Shown here one piece after another: positions 50,011 through 59,327 of a stretch of 64,000 bases of DNA (position 1 is its first letter; the number at the start of each line of letters is the position of its first letter). The notes under the pieces are model-generated. The model worked only from the letters and a program-made list of their open reading frames with translations, was not told the origin of the DNA and did no database searches. The DNA is from Clostridiaceae bacterium (GTDB lineage: Bacteria > Bacillota > Clostridia > Lachnospirales > Lachnospiraceae). The stretch is taken from positions 124,001 through 188,000 of the forward strand of contig CAJTGF010000002.1 of NCBI GenBank assembly GCA_910575585.1, in the 5' to 3' direction. The position numbers were made by a program, and so were the translations under genes.

Positions 50011-50433
50011 CTAATCCGCTCTCCCGGCCATCTCCTCCGCAGCCTTCACCGCGTCGGCCGAAAACGGCTCTCCCACATGCACCTTCCCTCCCGTAAACCG
50101 GTTCACAAGGTCCGGCACCATGTCAAGCATCTTATTGACCGTATTCTGATTCTTTATATTCACCAGCCTGGTACTGCCGTTTTGGATCACCAGGACCGCG
50201 CTGGGGCTTAACTTGGCGCTCATGCCTCCGGCCCCTTTATTCTTAGCGTTTTCCGCAAATGTGCCGGCAGCCATACCGCAGGTCACATCCATCAGCGGAA
50301 GGATTATGGCGTCGTCCACGCGGACCGCGTCCCCCACCACCGTCTTTGTGGCCACCAGATGGTCCATTCCCTGAAACAGCGCCTCCACTGCCGCCGAAAA
50401 CCCGCTCTGGCCTCCTGTCTTAATCTCTGCCAT
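50011..50433 (-). CDS. gerW: GerW-family sporulation protein (YtfJ)
   Basis: A 140-residue protein (MAEIKTGGQSGFSAAVEALFQ) with the YtfJ/GerW order TVVGDAVRVDDAIILPLMDV, GAGGMSAKLSPSAVLVIQNG and PDLVNRFTGGK. In Bacillus it is needed for spore germination with L-alanine; the mechanism is unknown. The DUF2953 gene ends 2 bp upstream, a pairing typical of endospore formers, so the two form an operon. Confidence 0.92.
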   Translation of the reverse strand: MAEIKTGGQSGFSAAVEALFQGMDHLVATKTVVGDAVRVDDAIILPLMDVTCGMAAGTFAENAKNKGAGGMSAKLSPSAVLVIQNGSTRLVNIKNQNTVNKMLDMVPDLVNRFTGGKVHVGEPFSADAVKAAEEMAGRAD

Positions 50434-50435
50434 CC

Positions 50436-51557
50436 TTATTTTCCTCCATTCTTAAGAAAGCCCCACAACAGCCTTCTGAAATTTTTATTTAATAAGACCC
50501 GAACGCACCGGGCTCCCAGAACACCTGCCTGCACCCGGCCTTTCAGGCTCCCTTCCGCTTCCAGGATCTTTTGATCAAACATAGGCACGATCTCAACCTT
50601 GTCCCCGTAACAGGCATAGACCACGCTTAAGCCGGATAACACCTTCCCCGTAACAGCCGGATCCTCAAATCCGAAAACCACCTTTCCCCGGACCTTTCTC
50701 GGAAGAACGTGGCGGATCATGGCCTTTACCTGGCGAAGGATCACCCGGATGGTCTTTTGATTGCTCTCGTCATTCCAAAATGCCCAAGCCTTCTCTTTGT
50801 ACTCTTTTATCCTGGACCAGGCATTTTTCGCGGAAGCTGCCGCCCTCTTTGCCTTCTCTCCCAGCCCTTTTGAACGATCGTCTCCATCCTCCTGCCCGTC
50901 AAACATATCCTCATCCCGGCGGCAGCGTTTCTTTCCCCTTTTTCTGCCCTTCCTGGTTCCTCTCCCCGCTCCATCTTCTGTTGTAGGTTCCTCTTCCTCA
51001 GACTGCGGCCAAAACTCCTCCTCTTCCTCCAGCGCTTCGTCCTGCCAGATCTTAGGGTCCCTGCCTTCCGCTTTTACACCAGCAGGCTGTGAAACAGTTT
51101 CTCCCCGTTCTTCCTTTTCGCCGGTTTCTGCTGCCGTCTCCCATGCCGGCATGTCCTGGGACCCGGCATTACTATCCCGCCATCCTTCCTCATCCGTCTC
51201 CACAAAGTCCACTCCCAGCTCTTTCCCGGCCAGATCAAGGGCCTGACAGGCTCCATCCTCCAGGCTGTCTTCCACCTGCTGCCTAAGGCGGGATTTGTCC
51301 TCTTTCTTCTGAAACACCCGCTTTCCCAGCACCCGCACCGTCATATCCAGCCCGTCCTCATATGTAGCCTTCACCCGCAGGGCGCTTAGAAGCCAGGTAA
51401 GCTTCACCGTACCCTGTATCCTGCCGTAATAAGAGCCGGACACGCTGTACCGGACAGGCGCCAGGAGCACCAGAAGAAGGACCGCAAACACCAGCCCCAG
51501 CACCGCCAGTATCACAATCCCTATGATCTTCAATATCATCAATAGAATCGGAAGCAT
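50436..51557 (-). CDS. DUF2953-domain sporulation-associated membrane protein
   Basis: Start at ATG 51557 (MLPILLMILKIIGIVILAVLG) after AGGGTGTGATCAG; 373 residues. One N-terminal membrane anchor, then a DUF2953 beta-rich region (APVRYSVSGSYYGRIQGTVK, WLLSALRVKATYED), a highly charged low-complexity middle (EEEEFWPQSEEEE, KGRKRGKKRCRRDEDMF) and the conserved C-terminal half (VIFGFEDPAVTG-like, KIVPMFD-like). DUF2953 genes stand next to ytfJ in many Clostridia and Bacilli. Function unknown. Confidence 0.82.
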   Translation of the reverse strand: MLPILLMILKIIGIVILAVLGLVFAVLLLVLLAPVRYSVSGSYYGRIQGTVKLTWLLSALRVKATYEDGLDMTVRVLGKRVFQKKEDKSRLRQQVEDSLEDGACQALDLAGKELGVDFVETDEEGWRDSNAGSQDMPAWETAAETGEKEERGETVSQPAGVKAEGRDPKIWQDEALEEEEEFWPQSEEEEPTTEDGAGRGTRKGRKRGKKRCRRDEDMFDGQEDGDDRSKGLGEKAKRAAASAKNAWSRIKEYKEKAWAFWNDESNQKTIRVILRQVKAMIRHVLPRKVRGKVVFGFEDPAVTGKVLSGLSVVYACYGDKVEIVPMFDQKILEAEGSLKGRVQAGVLGARCVRVLLNKNFRRLLWGFLKNGGK

Positions 51558-51561
51558 CTGA

Positions 51562-51885
51562 TCACACCCTATTGCCCCTTTCCGCCAGAAATTCGTCAAG
51601 ACAGAAACCGCCTGTCAGCCTGTACATATCGCCTGCAATGGTCCCTGCCAGCCTTAAAGCCTCCTGATACCCCAGGGCAATGCCCAGGATGGAAAACTCT
51701 TTCTCCCGAAACTGCCCCAAAAGAAGCATATACCCGGGATAAATGTCAAGGATATTATTCCCGTTTGACGGGGGAGTAATCACGTAGATCCCCGGGCGGT
51801 ACGTCTTTTCCCGAATACTCTGGATAATGGACGCCCGGTGTTTCTTCGCCTTCTCTCCCACGTAAAGATGTCTATACCAGAACAT
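51562..51885 (-). CDS. Conserved hypothetical protein (107 aa)
   Basis: A 107-residue protein (MFWYRHLYVGEKAKKHRASI) overlapping the preceding gene by 14 bp and ending 4 bp before DUF2953. It has an alpha/beta composition with VITPPSNGNNILDIYP and GYQEALRLAGTIAGDMYR. I do not recognise a domain, though the gene seems to travel with the DUF2953-gerW cluster. It is soluble, with no membrane segment. Confidence 0.7.
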   Translation of the reverse strand: MFWYRHLYVGEKAKKHRASIIQSIREKTYRPGIYVITPPSNGNNILDIYPGYMLLLGQFREKEFSILGIALGYQEALRLAGTIAGDMYRLTGGFCLDEFLAERGNRV

Positions 51886-53179
51886 GCTCTATCAACCTCT
51901 GCTCCCTTAAGGACTGCTCTAAAAGCTCCATAGACGCCTCCCGCTCCGCAAAATCCACGCAGCTTTCCAGTCCATTTACCAAATACTCCCGCACCTGACT
52001 GCTGTTGGTAAACACCATAGGAAGGCTGGAGATCACCTTGGCCATCACCGCCCGGACCACGTGCTTGGGGTGCTGGGCAAACATGCCGTCCAACTGCTGA
52101 CACAGCTTCCTGGCCTCTTCGTCGATCCACTGCCTGTCCGCCGCATCCTCACACACCGGCTCAGGATCAACCGGCATAAAAAAGCTTCCCGACACCAGAC
52201 GCTCCACCTTGTCCAGAACGTCGTCCTGATACTGGCCTCCTGCCATGACCAGATCCATGGTTGACTCCTGGATGCCCTCCATGTTAGTCAGGATCTCCTC
52301 CCTAAGGAGAGATCTGTCCCCTTGCTTTAACGCGTCCAGGATCATTTCCGCGCTTTCGCGAAATGCCGCGTCCTCCGCGGCGTCCATTATCCGCTCTCTG
52401 GCTGTCAAAAACAGCGCATAAAGGTTATTGACCATCTGCTCCACAGCCAGAGAGCGATCCGTCTTCTCTGTCAAAATCCTGCTGCCTCGTCCCAAAGCGT
52501 CGACGCATCTGTCAAACCCTCCCTTGTCAAGGTTCTTATAGTCCGCCCTACGGAGACATTCCAGCAGCCCGTACAGCTCCTCCTCCTGCTCCATGTCCTC
52601 TGGAAGCAAAAGCATCACCGAGCTTTTCAGCCTGTCCAGATACCCTTCCACACTGCCTCGGTCAAGCCCTACATAGGAAGTAAGCCGCTCCATGACCATG
52701 GCATAAAACTTTTTTCTGGTAAAGCGCACCGGAAGCTGGGCCACAAGTTCCCGCAGCCAGGCGTTTTGCTGGGCCGGCTCCTTCATGGAAGCCATGGTCT
52801 CCACCAGGGCCTGGGCCAGTTCCTGCGGAGTGTACTCCAAAGCCTCCAGAGTCACAAACCGCCGCTCCATCCGGTTTAACACATACTCATAGATCTGGAA
52901 GCAGTCGGAAAACGCCGTCAGCCGCTCCATCTTTTTGATCAGCCCCTCCCGCAGGGCCTTCAGCTGCCCAAAGGCATCCTCTGTGTCGGACCCATCCCTG
53001 TTTTCAAGAAACATCCGAAAGATCCTGGCCAAAGCCTGCCCCGCGGCATCCTCATAACCGGAAAGATCCGCCTCTTTCTCCAGCCGCTCCTCACAGTAGA
53101 GCCACAGCTGCAGCACCAAACCGGAAAAACAGTACCGGTATGCCGCTGATATCCGTTTCTTTCTTGTCCTGGTATCCAA
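51872..53179 (-). CDS. Conserved hypothetical helical protein (435 aa)
   Basis: A 435-residue, nearly all-helical, acidic protein (MDTRTRKKRISAAYRYCFSG) with no catalytic motif seen. It contains repeated helix pairs such as LVERLVSGSFFMPVDPEPV and AQHPKHVVRAVMAKVISSLP. It starts the unit that runs into the 107-residue protein, DUF2953 and gerW, with 14-bp overlap to the next gene. The best guess is a scaffold or sporulation accessory, without direct support. Confidence 0.65.
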   Translation of the reverse strand: MDTRTRKKRISAAYRYCFSGLVLQLWLYCEERLEKEADLSGYEDAAGQALARIFRMFLENRDGSDTEDAFGQLKALREGLIKKMERLTAFSDCFQIYEYVLNRMERRFVTLEALEYTPQELAQALVETMASMKEPAQQNAWLRELVAQLPVRFTRKKFYAMVMERLTSYVGLDRGSVEGYLDRLKSSVMLLLPEDMEQEEELYGLLECLRRADYKNLDKGGFDRCVDALGRGSRILTEKTDRSLAVEQMVNNLYALFLTARERIMDAAEDAAFRESAEMILDALKQGDRSLLREEILTNMEGIQESTMDLVMAGGQYQDDVLDKVERLVSGSFFMPVDPEPVCEDAADRQWIDEEARKLCQQLDGMFAQHPKHVVRAVMAKVISSLPMVFTNSSQVREYLVNGLESCVDFAEREASMELLEQSLREQRLIEHVLV

Positions 53180-53266
53180 ATCCCTACCCCCTTGTCAAAT
53201 AAATGCATGCCTTTTCGCGTCTCCCACAGCAAACGCCGCCGGTCCACGCTGCCCATCCGCCAAACC

Positions 53267-54514
53267 CTACTGGCAGTTTTCCAGAATCGTCCGCCTTACC
53301 AGATCCAGCGCGCGCACGGCGGCATGCTCCCGCACCTTATGGCGGTTTCCCTTAAACTGATACTTCTCCACCGCCACCTGATCCTTAAAACAGCAGGCCA
53401 TGTACACCAGCCCCACCGGCTTTTCCTCCGTGCCGCCGTCAGGCCCCGCGATCCCCGTAATGGATACGCAGATATCCGAGTCCGTGGCAAACGCGCCGCC
53501 GATGGCCATCTCCCTGGCCGTCTCCCTGCTGACCGCCCCGTACTTTTTCAGGGTGCTCTTGCTCACATCCAAATGCTTTCTCTTTGCCTTGTTGGAATAA
53601 GTGACAAATCCTTCCTTGAACACGTCCGACGCGCCGGCCACATTAACGATGCGGGCCGCCAAAAGCCCTCCCGTACACGACTCCGCCGTGGCTACGGTCA
53701 GCTCATGCTTTTTCAAAAGCCGCACCAAGGCTGTCTCCAGGTCCTCCTCCTCCCTGACGGAATACACGGCCCTGCCTAACCGCTTTTTGATCTCCTTTAC
53801 CACCGGCTTTATAAGCTTTTCCGCCGCTTCCTCATCCAAAGCCGACGCTGTCACCCGCACATGGACCTCCCCGGTCTTGGCGTAGGTGGCAATGGTGGGA
53901 TTGGTCTGGCTGTCGATCAGATCAAGAAGCGCATCCTCCACCTGGCTCTCCCCCATGCCGCAGATCTTCACCATCCTGGATAGGAGAAATCCCGGTTTCA
54001 GCTTTCGAAGGTAAGGCTCCACCTGGCCGTTAAAAAGAGGGATCATCTCCCCCGGAGGCCCCGGCAGCAGAATCAGGCGCTTTTCGTCCTTCTCCATAAT
54101 CAATCCCGGCGCCGTGCCGTTGTCATTGTCAAGGACCAAAGCCCCCTGAGGCACCATGGCCTGCTTCCAGTTATTCTTTGGAATGTCTTTATAAATACTG
54201 TTCCTGAAAAATTCCTCAATCCGCTTTCTGGTATGCCCATCCTCCACCAGAGCGCATCCAAATACCTCCGCGCAGGTCTCCTTGGTCAAATCATCCTCGG
54301 TAGGCCCAAGCCCTCCTGTAAGAATCACCATATCCGACCTGGATAACGCCGTTTCCACCGCGCTCTTTAACCGCTGCCCATTGTCCCCAACTACGGTCTG
54401 GCTGTACATGGACAGTCCCAGGCACGCGCACTTTTCAGCCAGAAACCGGGCGTTGGTATTGACAATGCTGCCGAGAAGAAGTTCCGTTCCCACGCTTAAC
54501 AGTTCCACAACCAT
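53267..54514 (-). CDS. cinA: CinA-type competence/damage-inducible protein
   Basis: A 415-residue protein. The N-terminal molybdopterin-binding-like domain (MVVELLSVGTELLLGSIVNT; GGLGPTEDDLTKE) and the C-terminal NMN deamidase-type domain (VATAESCTGGLLAARI; SITGIAGPDGGTEEKPVGL) are both complete. It recycles pyridine nucleotides by removing amide from NMN or breaks ADP-ribose. The ATG lies 1 bp after the pgsA stop codon, so it is part of the rimO-pgsA-cinA unit. recA, often the next gene, is not found here. Confidence 0.93.
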   Translation of the reverse strand: MVVELLSVGTELLLGSIVNTNARFLAEKCACLGLSMYSQTVVGDNGQRLKSAVETALSRSDMVILTGGLGPTEDDLTKETCAEVFGCALVEDGHTRKRIEEFFRNSIYKDIPKNNWKQAMVPQGALVLDNDNGTAPGLIMEKDEKRLILLPGPPGEMIPLFNGQVEPYLRKLKPGFLLSRMVKICGMGESQVEDALLDLIDSQTNPTIATYAKTGEVHVRVTASALDEEAAEKLIKPVVKEIKKRLGRAVYSVREEEDLETALVRLLKKHELTVATAESCTGGLLAARIVNVAGASDVFKEGFVTYSNKAKRKHLDVSKSTLKKYGAVSRETAREMAIGGAFATDSDICVSITGIAGPDGGTEEKPVGLVYMACCFKDQVAVEKYQFKGNRHKVREHAAVRALDLVRRTILENCQ

Positions 54515-54515
54515 G

Positions 54516-55061
54516 TCACATACTCCCTTCCGTCAAAACCTTGTGATTTTTCTTGATGTAATCCATCAGGGACACCACGGTCAGGACCACGGCGGCCCAC
54601 AAAAAGATATCCGTCACTACAGACAGCGCATCAATCTTCACGATCAGCAAGACCACGGCGATCATCTGGAAAACGGTCTTAAACTTCCCCCAGTAGCTGG
54701 CCGCGATGACCACGCCGTTGTCCGACGCCACCAGCCGAAAACCGCTGATGATAAACTCCCGGCTGATGATGACAATGACCATCCAGGCCGGTATGTCATC
54801 CAATTCAATAAGGCAGATCAGGGCGGCGCACACTAAAAGCTTGTCCGCCAGAGGATCCATAAATTTTCCGAAATTAGTCACCAGGTTATACTTCCTGGCG
54901 ATCTTGCCGTCCAGAAGGTCCGTTAAGCTGGCCGCGATAAAGATCCCCGCGGCCACATACCGCAGCGTCATATTCTCCCCTTTGTCCCACAAAAGGGCGG
55001 CCACAAAAAACGGGATCAAAAGCACTCTAAGAACGGTCAGTTTATTTGGCAGATTCATCAT
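54516..55061 (-). CDS. pgsA: CDP-diacylglycerol--glycerol-3-phosphate 3-phosphatidyltransferase
   Basis: A 181-residue integral membrane enzyme that makes phosphatidylglycerol phosphate. The CDP-alcohol phosphotransferase motif DGKIARKYNLVTNFGKFMDP is at about 49-68, with the downstream Asp of LADK. About five hydrophobic segments surround it (LRVLLIPFFVAALLW, AWMVIVIISREFIISGF). AGGAGAGATAT precedes the ATG, which lies within the end of rimO (20-bp overlap). Length is normal. Confidence 0.93.
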   Translation of the reverse strand: MMNLPNKLTVLRVLLIPFFVAALLWDKGENMTLRYVAAGIFIAASLTDLLDGKIARKYNLVTNFGKFMDPLADKLLVCAALICLIELDDIPAWMVIVIISREFIISGFRLVASDNGVVIAASYWGKFKTVFQMIAVVLLIVKIDALSVVTDIFLWAAVVLTVVSLMDYIKKNHKVLTEGSM

Positions 55062-56379
55062 ATATCTCTCCTATCAAATCATATTCCAGAGCCCCGGTCA
55101 CCTGGACCTTTACAAAGTCTCCGGACATCAGCGTTTCATCCGTATTCACAAACACCAGCCCGTCCACAGATGGGGCGTCCATGTAGGTACGGCCCACATA
55201 CACATTCTCATCGGCAACCTTGCCCTCAATAAGAACCTCCAGGACGCGGCCTTCCATGGCCTTTGACCCTTCTAGGGAAATGTCCTGCTGCAGCTCCATC
55301 AGCTCCTGCCTGCGGCTTTCCTTCACCTCATCCTCCACCTGGTCCTCAAACCCGGCAGCCGGCGTGTCCTCCTCCTGGGAGTAGGCAAACACCCCAAGGC
55401 GTTCAAACTCCATCTCATTTACAAAATCCATCAGTATCTCATGGTCCTCTTTTGTCTCCCCGGGAAAGCCGGAGATCAGGGTGGTGCGAAGGACAATGTC
55501 CGGGATCTCCCTGCGCAGAAGACCGATGATCTCTTTTAACTGCCTCTGGTTCGTTCTCCTCCCCATCCGCTTTAAGATCCTGTCGCTGGCATGCTGGATG
55601 GGGATATCCAGATAGTGGCACACCTTTGGCTCGGTCTTCACTGCCTGGATCAGCTCCATGGTGATCTCCTCGGGATAGCAGTACAAGATCCGTATCCACT
55701 GGATGCCGCCAACGCCGCAAAGCTCATGGAGCAGCTTTGGAAGCATCTTCTCCCCGTACAGATCCACTCCGTAAACCGTGGTCTCCTGGGCCACCAGGAT
55801 CAGCTCCCGCACTCCGGCTTTAGCCAATTCCCCGGCCTCCTCCACCAGTTCTTCCATGGGAACGCTCCGATATCGCCCCCGGACCTTTGGGATCACGCAG
55901 TACGCGCAGTGTTTGTCGCACCCTTCGGCGATCTTTAAAAACGCGTAGTGGCCTCCTGTGGTGACGATCCTGGAAGCCTTTGTCCCGCAAAGGCGGTCCA
56001 CATCCGCAAAACACATCTCCTTTTTCCCTTCAAGGGTCTCCCTTATGACCCGGGCGATCTCGTCATACGCCGTGGTGCCCACACAGGCATCCACCTCCGG
56101 CATCTCCTCCATGATCTCGGTCCGGTATCTCTGGGCCAGGCACCCGGCCACGATCAGCGCCCGGCAGTTTCCGGACTCCTTTAACTGCCCCAACTCCAAA
56201 ATGGTGTTGATGCTCTCCTCCTTGGCGTCGCCGATAAAACAGCAGGTGTTCACCAGAATGATATCCGCCTCCGTCTCGTCATCCGTAAACGTGTATCCTT
56301 CCGCCCTTAAGATCCCCAGCATCTTCTCCGTATCCACCAGATTCTTATCGCAGCCAAGCGAAACACAAAGTATCTTCAT
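55042..56379 (-). CDS. rimO: Ribosomal protein S12 methylthiotransferase
   Basis: A 445-residue radical SAM enzyme that adds a methylthio group to an Asp of ribosomal protein S12. It has the UPF0004 N-terminal domain with cysteines in LGCDKNLVDTE, NTCCFIGDAKEES and GCLAQRY, the radical SAM motif CDKHCAYC, and a C-terminal TRAM domain (RVLEVLIEGKVADENVYVG). AAGGAGATTATAAGATTAG precedes the ATG. It overlaps pgsA by 20 bp, a common arrangement in Clostridia. Confidence 0.95.
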   Translation of the reverse strand: MKILCVSLGCDKNLVDTEKMLGILRAEGYTFTDDETEADIILVNTCCFIGDAKEESINTILELGQLKESGNCRALIVAGCLAQRYRTEIMEEMPEVDACVGTTAYDEIARVIRETLEGKKEMCFADVDRLCGTKASRIVTTGGHYAFLKIAEGCDKHCAYCVIPKVRGRYRSVPMEELVEEAGELAKAGVRELILVAQETTVYGVDLYGEKMLPKLLHELCGVGGIQWIRILYCYPEEITMELIQAVKTEPKVCHYLDIPIQHASDRILKRMGRRTNQRQLKEIIGLLRREIPDIVLRTTLISGFPGETKEDHEILMDFVNEMEFERLGVFAYSQEEDTPAAGFEDQVEDEVKESRRQELMELQQDISLEGSKAMEGRVLEVLIEGKVADENVYVGRTYMDAPSVDGLVFVNTDETLMSGDFVKVQVTGALEYDLIGEIYDESAK

Positions 56380-56471
56380 CTAATCTTATAATCTCCTTAC
56401 ATGTGGAACCGTTGCTATTGAACGCGTTCATAGTATCTGCCGCCTGCTTACCCTTTCCTCTCTCCTCTGCA

Positions 56472-56505
56472 AGAAAAGCCATCTCCTATCTGTTGAGACG
56501 GCTTC
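56472..56505 (-). terminator. Terminator after rpoZ
   Basis: Minus strand AAGCCGTCTC pairs (one G-T) with GAGATGGCTT, followed by TTTTCTT. It lies 130 bp past the rpoZ stop; the rest of 56380-56634 shows no gene. Confidence 0.65.
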
Positions 56506-56634
56506 CTTCCCAGAATGTGTAAAACGAATGCATCGCTGCACAAAGATCAAACACGATTTACTTCAGAATTCATGCAGCGACGCGCCAAGGCCTCATCCGC
56601 CGCGCTGCGGACAAACATCCAAAACAGTGAACCA

Positions 56635-57012
56635 TCAGGCTTTTACCGTCTCGTCCTCATCCTGGGATTCCTGGGCCATGGCCTCCTCGCCGAAAACCTC
56701 TGCCTCCACATCCCCAGGCGCCTGTCCGCCGTCCTCTCCAGATCCCTCCTGGATGGAAAGAGACTCCCCTTCCCCGGCGTCCTCCTCGCTTAAGATCTTC
56801 ACCTTGGACTCGTACAGCTCCTCCACGGCCACGGACAGCGGTTTCTTGTTATAAGCGTGAGGCACCATAGGCTCCTCCCCCGCGATCAGCTGCCTGGCCC
56901 TCTTGGCTGTGGCGATGACGATGGAATAGCGGCTCTGCACCACCGGTTCCTCCCCCGGCTCCACGCCGCTGTTTACTGCATTGATCAAATCTGTGTATGA
57001 CGGATGTAACAT
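56635..57012 (-). CDS. rpoZ: RNA polymerase omega subunit with long acidic tail
   Basis: A 125-residue protein whose first 70 residues are omega: MLHPSYTDLINAVNSGVEPG, RYSIVIATAKRARQLIAGEE and KPLSVAVEELYE. The remaining 50 residues are very acidic and rich in Glu, Gly and Asp, an extension of the kind seen in some Lachnospiraceae. Omega helps fold the beta-prime subunit and contributes to ppGpp binding in some bacteria. It follows gmk by 67 bp in the normal order. Confidence 0.9.
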   Translation of the reverse strand: MLHPSYTDLINAVNSGVEPGEEPVVQSRYSIVIATAKRARQLIAGEEPMVPHAYNKKPLSVAVEELYESKVKILSEEDAGEGESLSIQEGSGEDGGQAPGDVEAEVFGEEAMAQESQDEDETVKA

Positions 57013-57079
57013 ATATGGTCTCCTCGCTTTCTAAATTTCTCAGCAGCCGCCGGCCTTGCCGGCCCCAAATCCCCGGATC

Positions 57080-57700
57080 TCACCTATCCGTAAGCTCCGA
57101 CTTCATCTGCTGGATAAACTCCAGGTTCTGGCTGACTCTTTTGTGCTGGGCCTGGATTAACTGGTGCATCTCCTCCACGCACTGATCCAAGGCGTCATTG
57201 ATCAGGATATAATCATAGGATGTGATGCCTGCCGCCTCCTGCCCTGCCCGCCGCATCCGCTTGTCAATGACTTCCATGGTCTCGGTCCCCCGGCCCACCA
57301 GCCTTCGTTTCAGCTCGTCGGCGCTGGGAGGCATCACGAAGATCAGCAGCGCCTCGGGAAACCGTTCCTTGATCTTTAAGGCCCCCTGGATCTCGATCTC
57401 CAGGATCACGTCCCGCCCGTCGGCCATCTGCTGGAACACATACTGCCTGGGAGTGCCGTAATAATTGTTGACGTACTGAGCGTGTTCGATCAGCTGTCCC
57501 TTCTGGATCATCTCCTCAAAAGCTTCCTTCGTCACGAAAAAATACTCCCGCCCGTCTGTCTCCCCCTCCCGGGGTTCTCTGGTGGTGGCGGAAATGGACA
57601 GCGCGTAGTTGTGGTGCTTTTCCAGCAAAGCCTTCATAAGCGTTCCCTTTCCCGCCCCGGAAAAACCGGACACCACTGCTAAAATCCCCTGGTCACTCAT
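57080..57700 (-). CDS. gmk: Guanylate kinase
   Basis: A 206-residue enzyme that phosphorylates GMP to GDP. The P-loop is GFSGAGKGT near residue 12, followed by the GMP-binding ATTREPREGETDGREYFF and the lid region (RLVGRGTETMEVIDKRMRRA). Length is normal. The yicC gene ends 12 bp upstream; in many relatives the small remA gene stands between them, but there is no room for it here. Confidence 0.96.
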   Translation of the reverse strand: MSDQGILAVVSGFSGAGKGTLMKALLEKHHNYALSISATTREPREGETDGREYFFVTKEAFEEMIQKGQLIEHAQYVNNYYGTPRQYVFQQMADGRDVILEIEIQGALKIKERFPEALLIFVMPPSADELKRRLVGRGTETMEVIDKRMRRAGQEAAGITSYDYILINDALDQCVEEMHQLIQAQHKRVSQNLEFIQQMKSELTDR

Positions 57701-57712
57701 GCTTATCAGCTC

Positions 57713-58591
57713 CTACTCAATATTTTGTATCTGTTCCCTGATCTTCTCGATCTCTGTCTTGAGGGCAATGGCCTTATCGGAAAGCTCCAGGTCATTGGCC
57801 TTGGACAAAATGGTGTTGGCCTCCCGGTTCATCTCCTGGGCCAGAAAATCCAGCTTTCTGCCCACTCCGCCGCCGGACTTAAGCTCGTTTTCCATGTGGC
57901 TGATATGGCTCTTTAACCGGACGATCTCCTCGTCCACGCATACCTTGTCGGCAAAAATAGTCACCTCGGTCACAATGCGGCTCTCGTCAATGCCGCTGCC
58001 GCCCAGCAGCTCCTTAACCTTTGCCTCCAGCTTTCCCTGGTACTCCGCCACAATGGCCGGAGACCGCTGTTCCACAAAAGCCACCAGCTCCGCCATGGTC
58101 TTTAGCTTGCCTAAAAGGTCCTCCTTTAGGCTCTCCCCTTCCTGGGAACGGCTCTCCACAAACTTTTTGGCCGCCTCCTCCACAGCCTGGGACAAAATCT
58201 TCCACATGGCCTCCTCGTCCTCCGCCTCCTGCTCCATGGTCAGGACTTCCGGCATCCTGGCAAGGACCCCTGCGGTCATGTCGTTGTCTATGGAAAACTT
58301 CTCGCTCATCTGCTTAAAATACTGTACATACTCCCCTGCCAGGCTCTCGTTGTATTTCAGGCACAGCTTCTGTCCGGTGTAATCCTCATAGCTGATAAAA
58401 AGATCCACCTTCCCCCGCTGAATATAGGTTTTTAACAGGCCCCGGATCCCTGATTCGAAATAATTAAACCTTTTCGGCATCTTGATGCCAAGGTCCAGAT
58501 ACCGATGGTTCACTGCCTTCATCTCCACCGAGATCTTGTACTGCTCCGTGACATTTTCGCATCTGCCGAACCCTGTCATGCTCCTTATCAT
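57713..58591 (-). CDS. yicC: YicC-family endoribonuclease
   Basis: Start at ATG 58591 (MIRSMTGFGRCE), with AGAGG nine bases upstream; 292 residues. The family N-terminus MxxSMTGFGR, the VEMKAVNHRYLDLGIKMP segment and the C-terminal GGVGRKLDFLAQEMNREANTI block are intact. Members are endoribonucleases that target sRNA or mRNA in E. coli. It leads the yicC-gmk-rpoZ cluster. Confidence 0.93.
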   Translation of the reverse strand: MIRSMTGFGRCENVTEQYKISVEMKAVNHRYLDLGIKMPKRFNYFESGIRGLLKTYIQRGKVDLFISYEDYTGQKLCLKYNESLAGEYVQYFKQMSEKFSIDNDMTAGVLARMPEVLTMEQEAEDEEAMWKILSQAVEEAAKKFVESRSQEGESLKEDLLGKLKTMAELVAFVEQRSPAIVAEYQGKLEAKVKELLGGSGIDESRIVTEVTIFADKVCVDEEIVRLKSHISHMENELKSGGGVGRKLDFLAQEMNREANTILSKANDLELSDKAIALKTEIEKIREQIQNIE

Positions 58592-58644
58592 CCGCAAATC
58601 AGCCTCTCTTTCGTCATAGATACTTTTCATTATAAGTCAAATAG

Positions 58645-58685
58645 AAAAACAAGTCAAAACTTTTCTGGAAAAAGTTTTGACTTGT
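58645..58685 (-). terminator. Terminator between the 157-residue protein gene and yicC
   Basis: Minus strand ACAAGTCAAAACTTTT pairs with AAAAGTTTTGACTTGT, then T4-5: very stable. Confidence 0.85.
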
Positions 58686-58723
58686 CGTCCTTCCTGTTTG
58701 TTGTTTGCTGTCCCGCCAAAGCC

Positions 58724-59197
58724 TTAAGCGCTTACATCCACGTATTCACCCGTCTTTGTCCCAAGTTCCACATTCTCCCCGGACTGGTCGTAGATCACGC
58801 CCTCACAGGCGTCGGCAGCCTCATAGCCGCCAGTCTCCGGCTGGATCTTTCCTTCCTGGCTTATCTCCACAGAGTCGAAGCTGCCGCTTTCTCCTTGTTC
58901 CTCTCCCCGCAGCCGTTTTTCCTGCTCCTGCCGTTCCTGTCTTATAGCTTCCGCAAGCTGTTCCTGACGCAGTTCCTCCTGCTTCTTTGCCTCCTTGGCA
59001 TCTTCCTCCATGCCCTTGTCGGCTTTCTTGGTGTACTCTTCGGCCTGATCCTTAAGCTCGCCGGCATATCCCAGAGCTCGCTGCATCTTGTCCGTATCCC
59101 CTTTTCGCTCCGCCTCCTTGGCAATATTCATGGGAGTCGCGATCAGGCTGGCGCTAACGCTTGCCCCTGCCAGCCCCTCTATGGTCATCACGTTCAT
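58724..59197 (-). CDS. Hypothetical coiled-coil protein (157 aa)
   Basis: Start at ATG 59197 (MNVMTIEGLAGASVSASLIA), seven bases after AAAGGAGG. The 157-residue protein has a long charged coiled coil at about 40-105 (DAKEAKKQEELRQEQLAEAI) and an acidic, Gly-rich C-terminus. No signal peptide or known motif was found. It lies alone between terminators, downstream of the histidine kinase gene. The 130-bp gap to the kinase stop shows no other feature. Confidence 0.65.
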   Translation of the reverse strand: MNVMTIEGLAGASVSASLIATPMNIAKEAERKGDTDKMQRALGYAGELKDQAEEYTKKADKGMEEDAKEAKKQEELRQEQLAEAIRQERQEQEKRLRGEEQGESGSFDSVEISQEGKIQPETGGYEAADACEGVIYDQSGENVELGTKTGEYVDVSA

Positions 59198-59327
59198 CCT
59201 TTGGCCTCCTTTCTTTCTCACATCAAACGGTTGACAAGGATAACTTCGACCCCTTTCCGGCAGGTTTTAGAATCATGGCGTAAACGGTTTCTTTCATGTT
59301 ATGTGCGGCATATCTGTCAAACACGCT

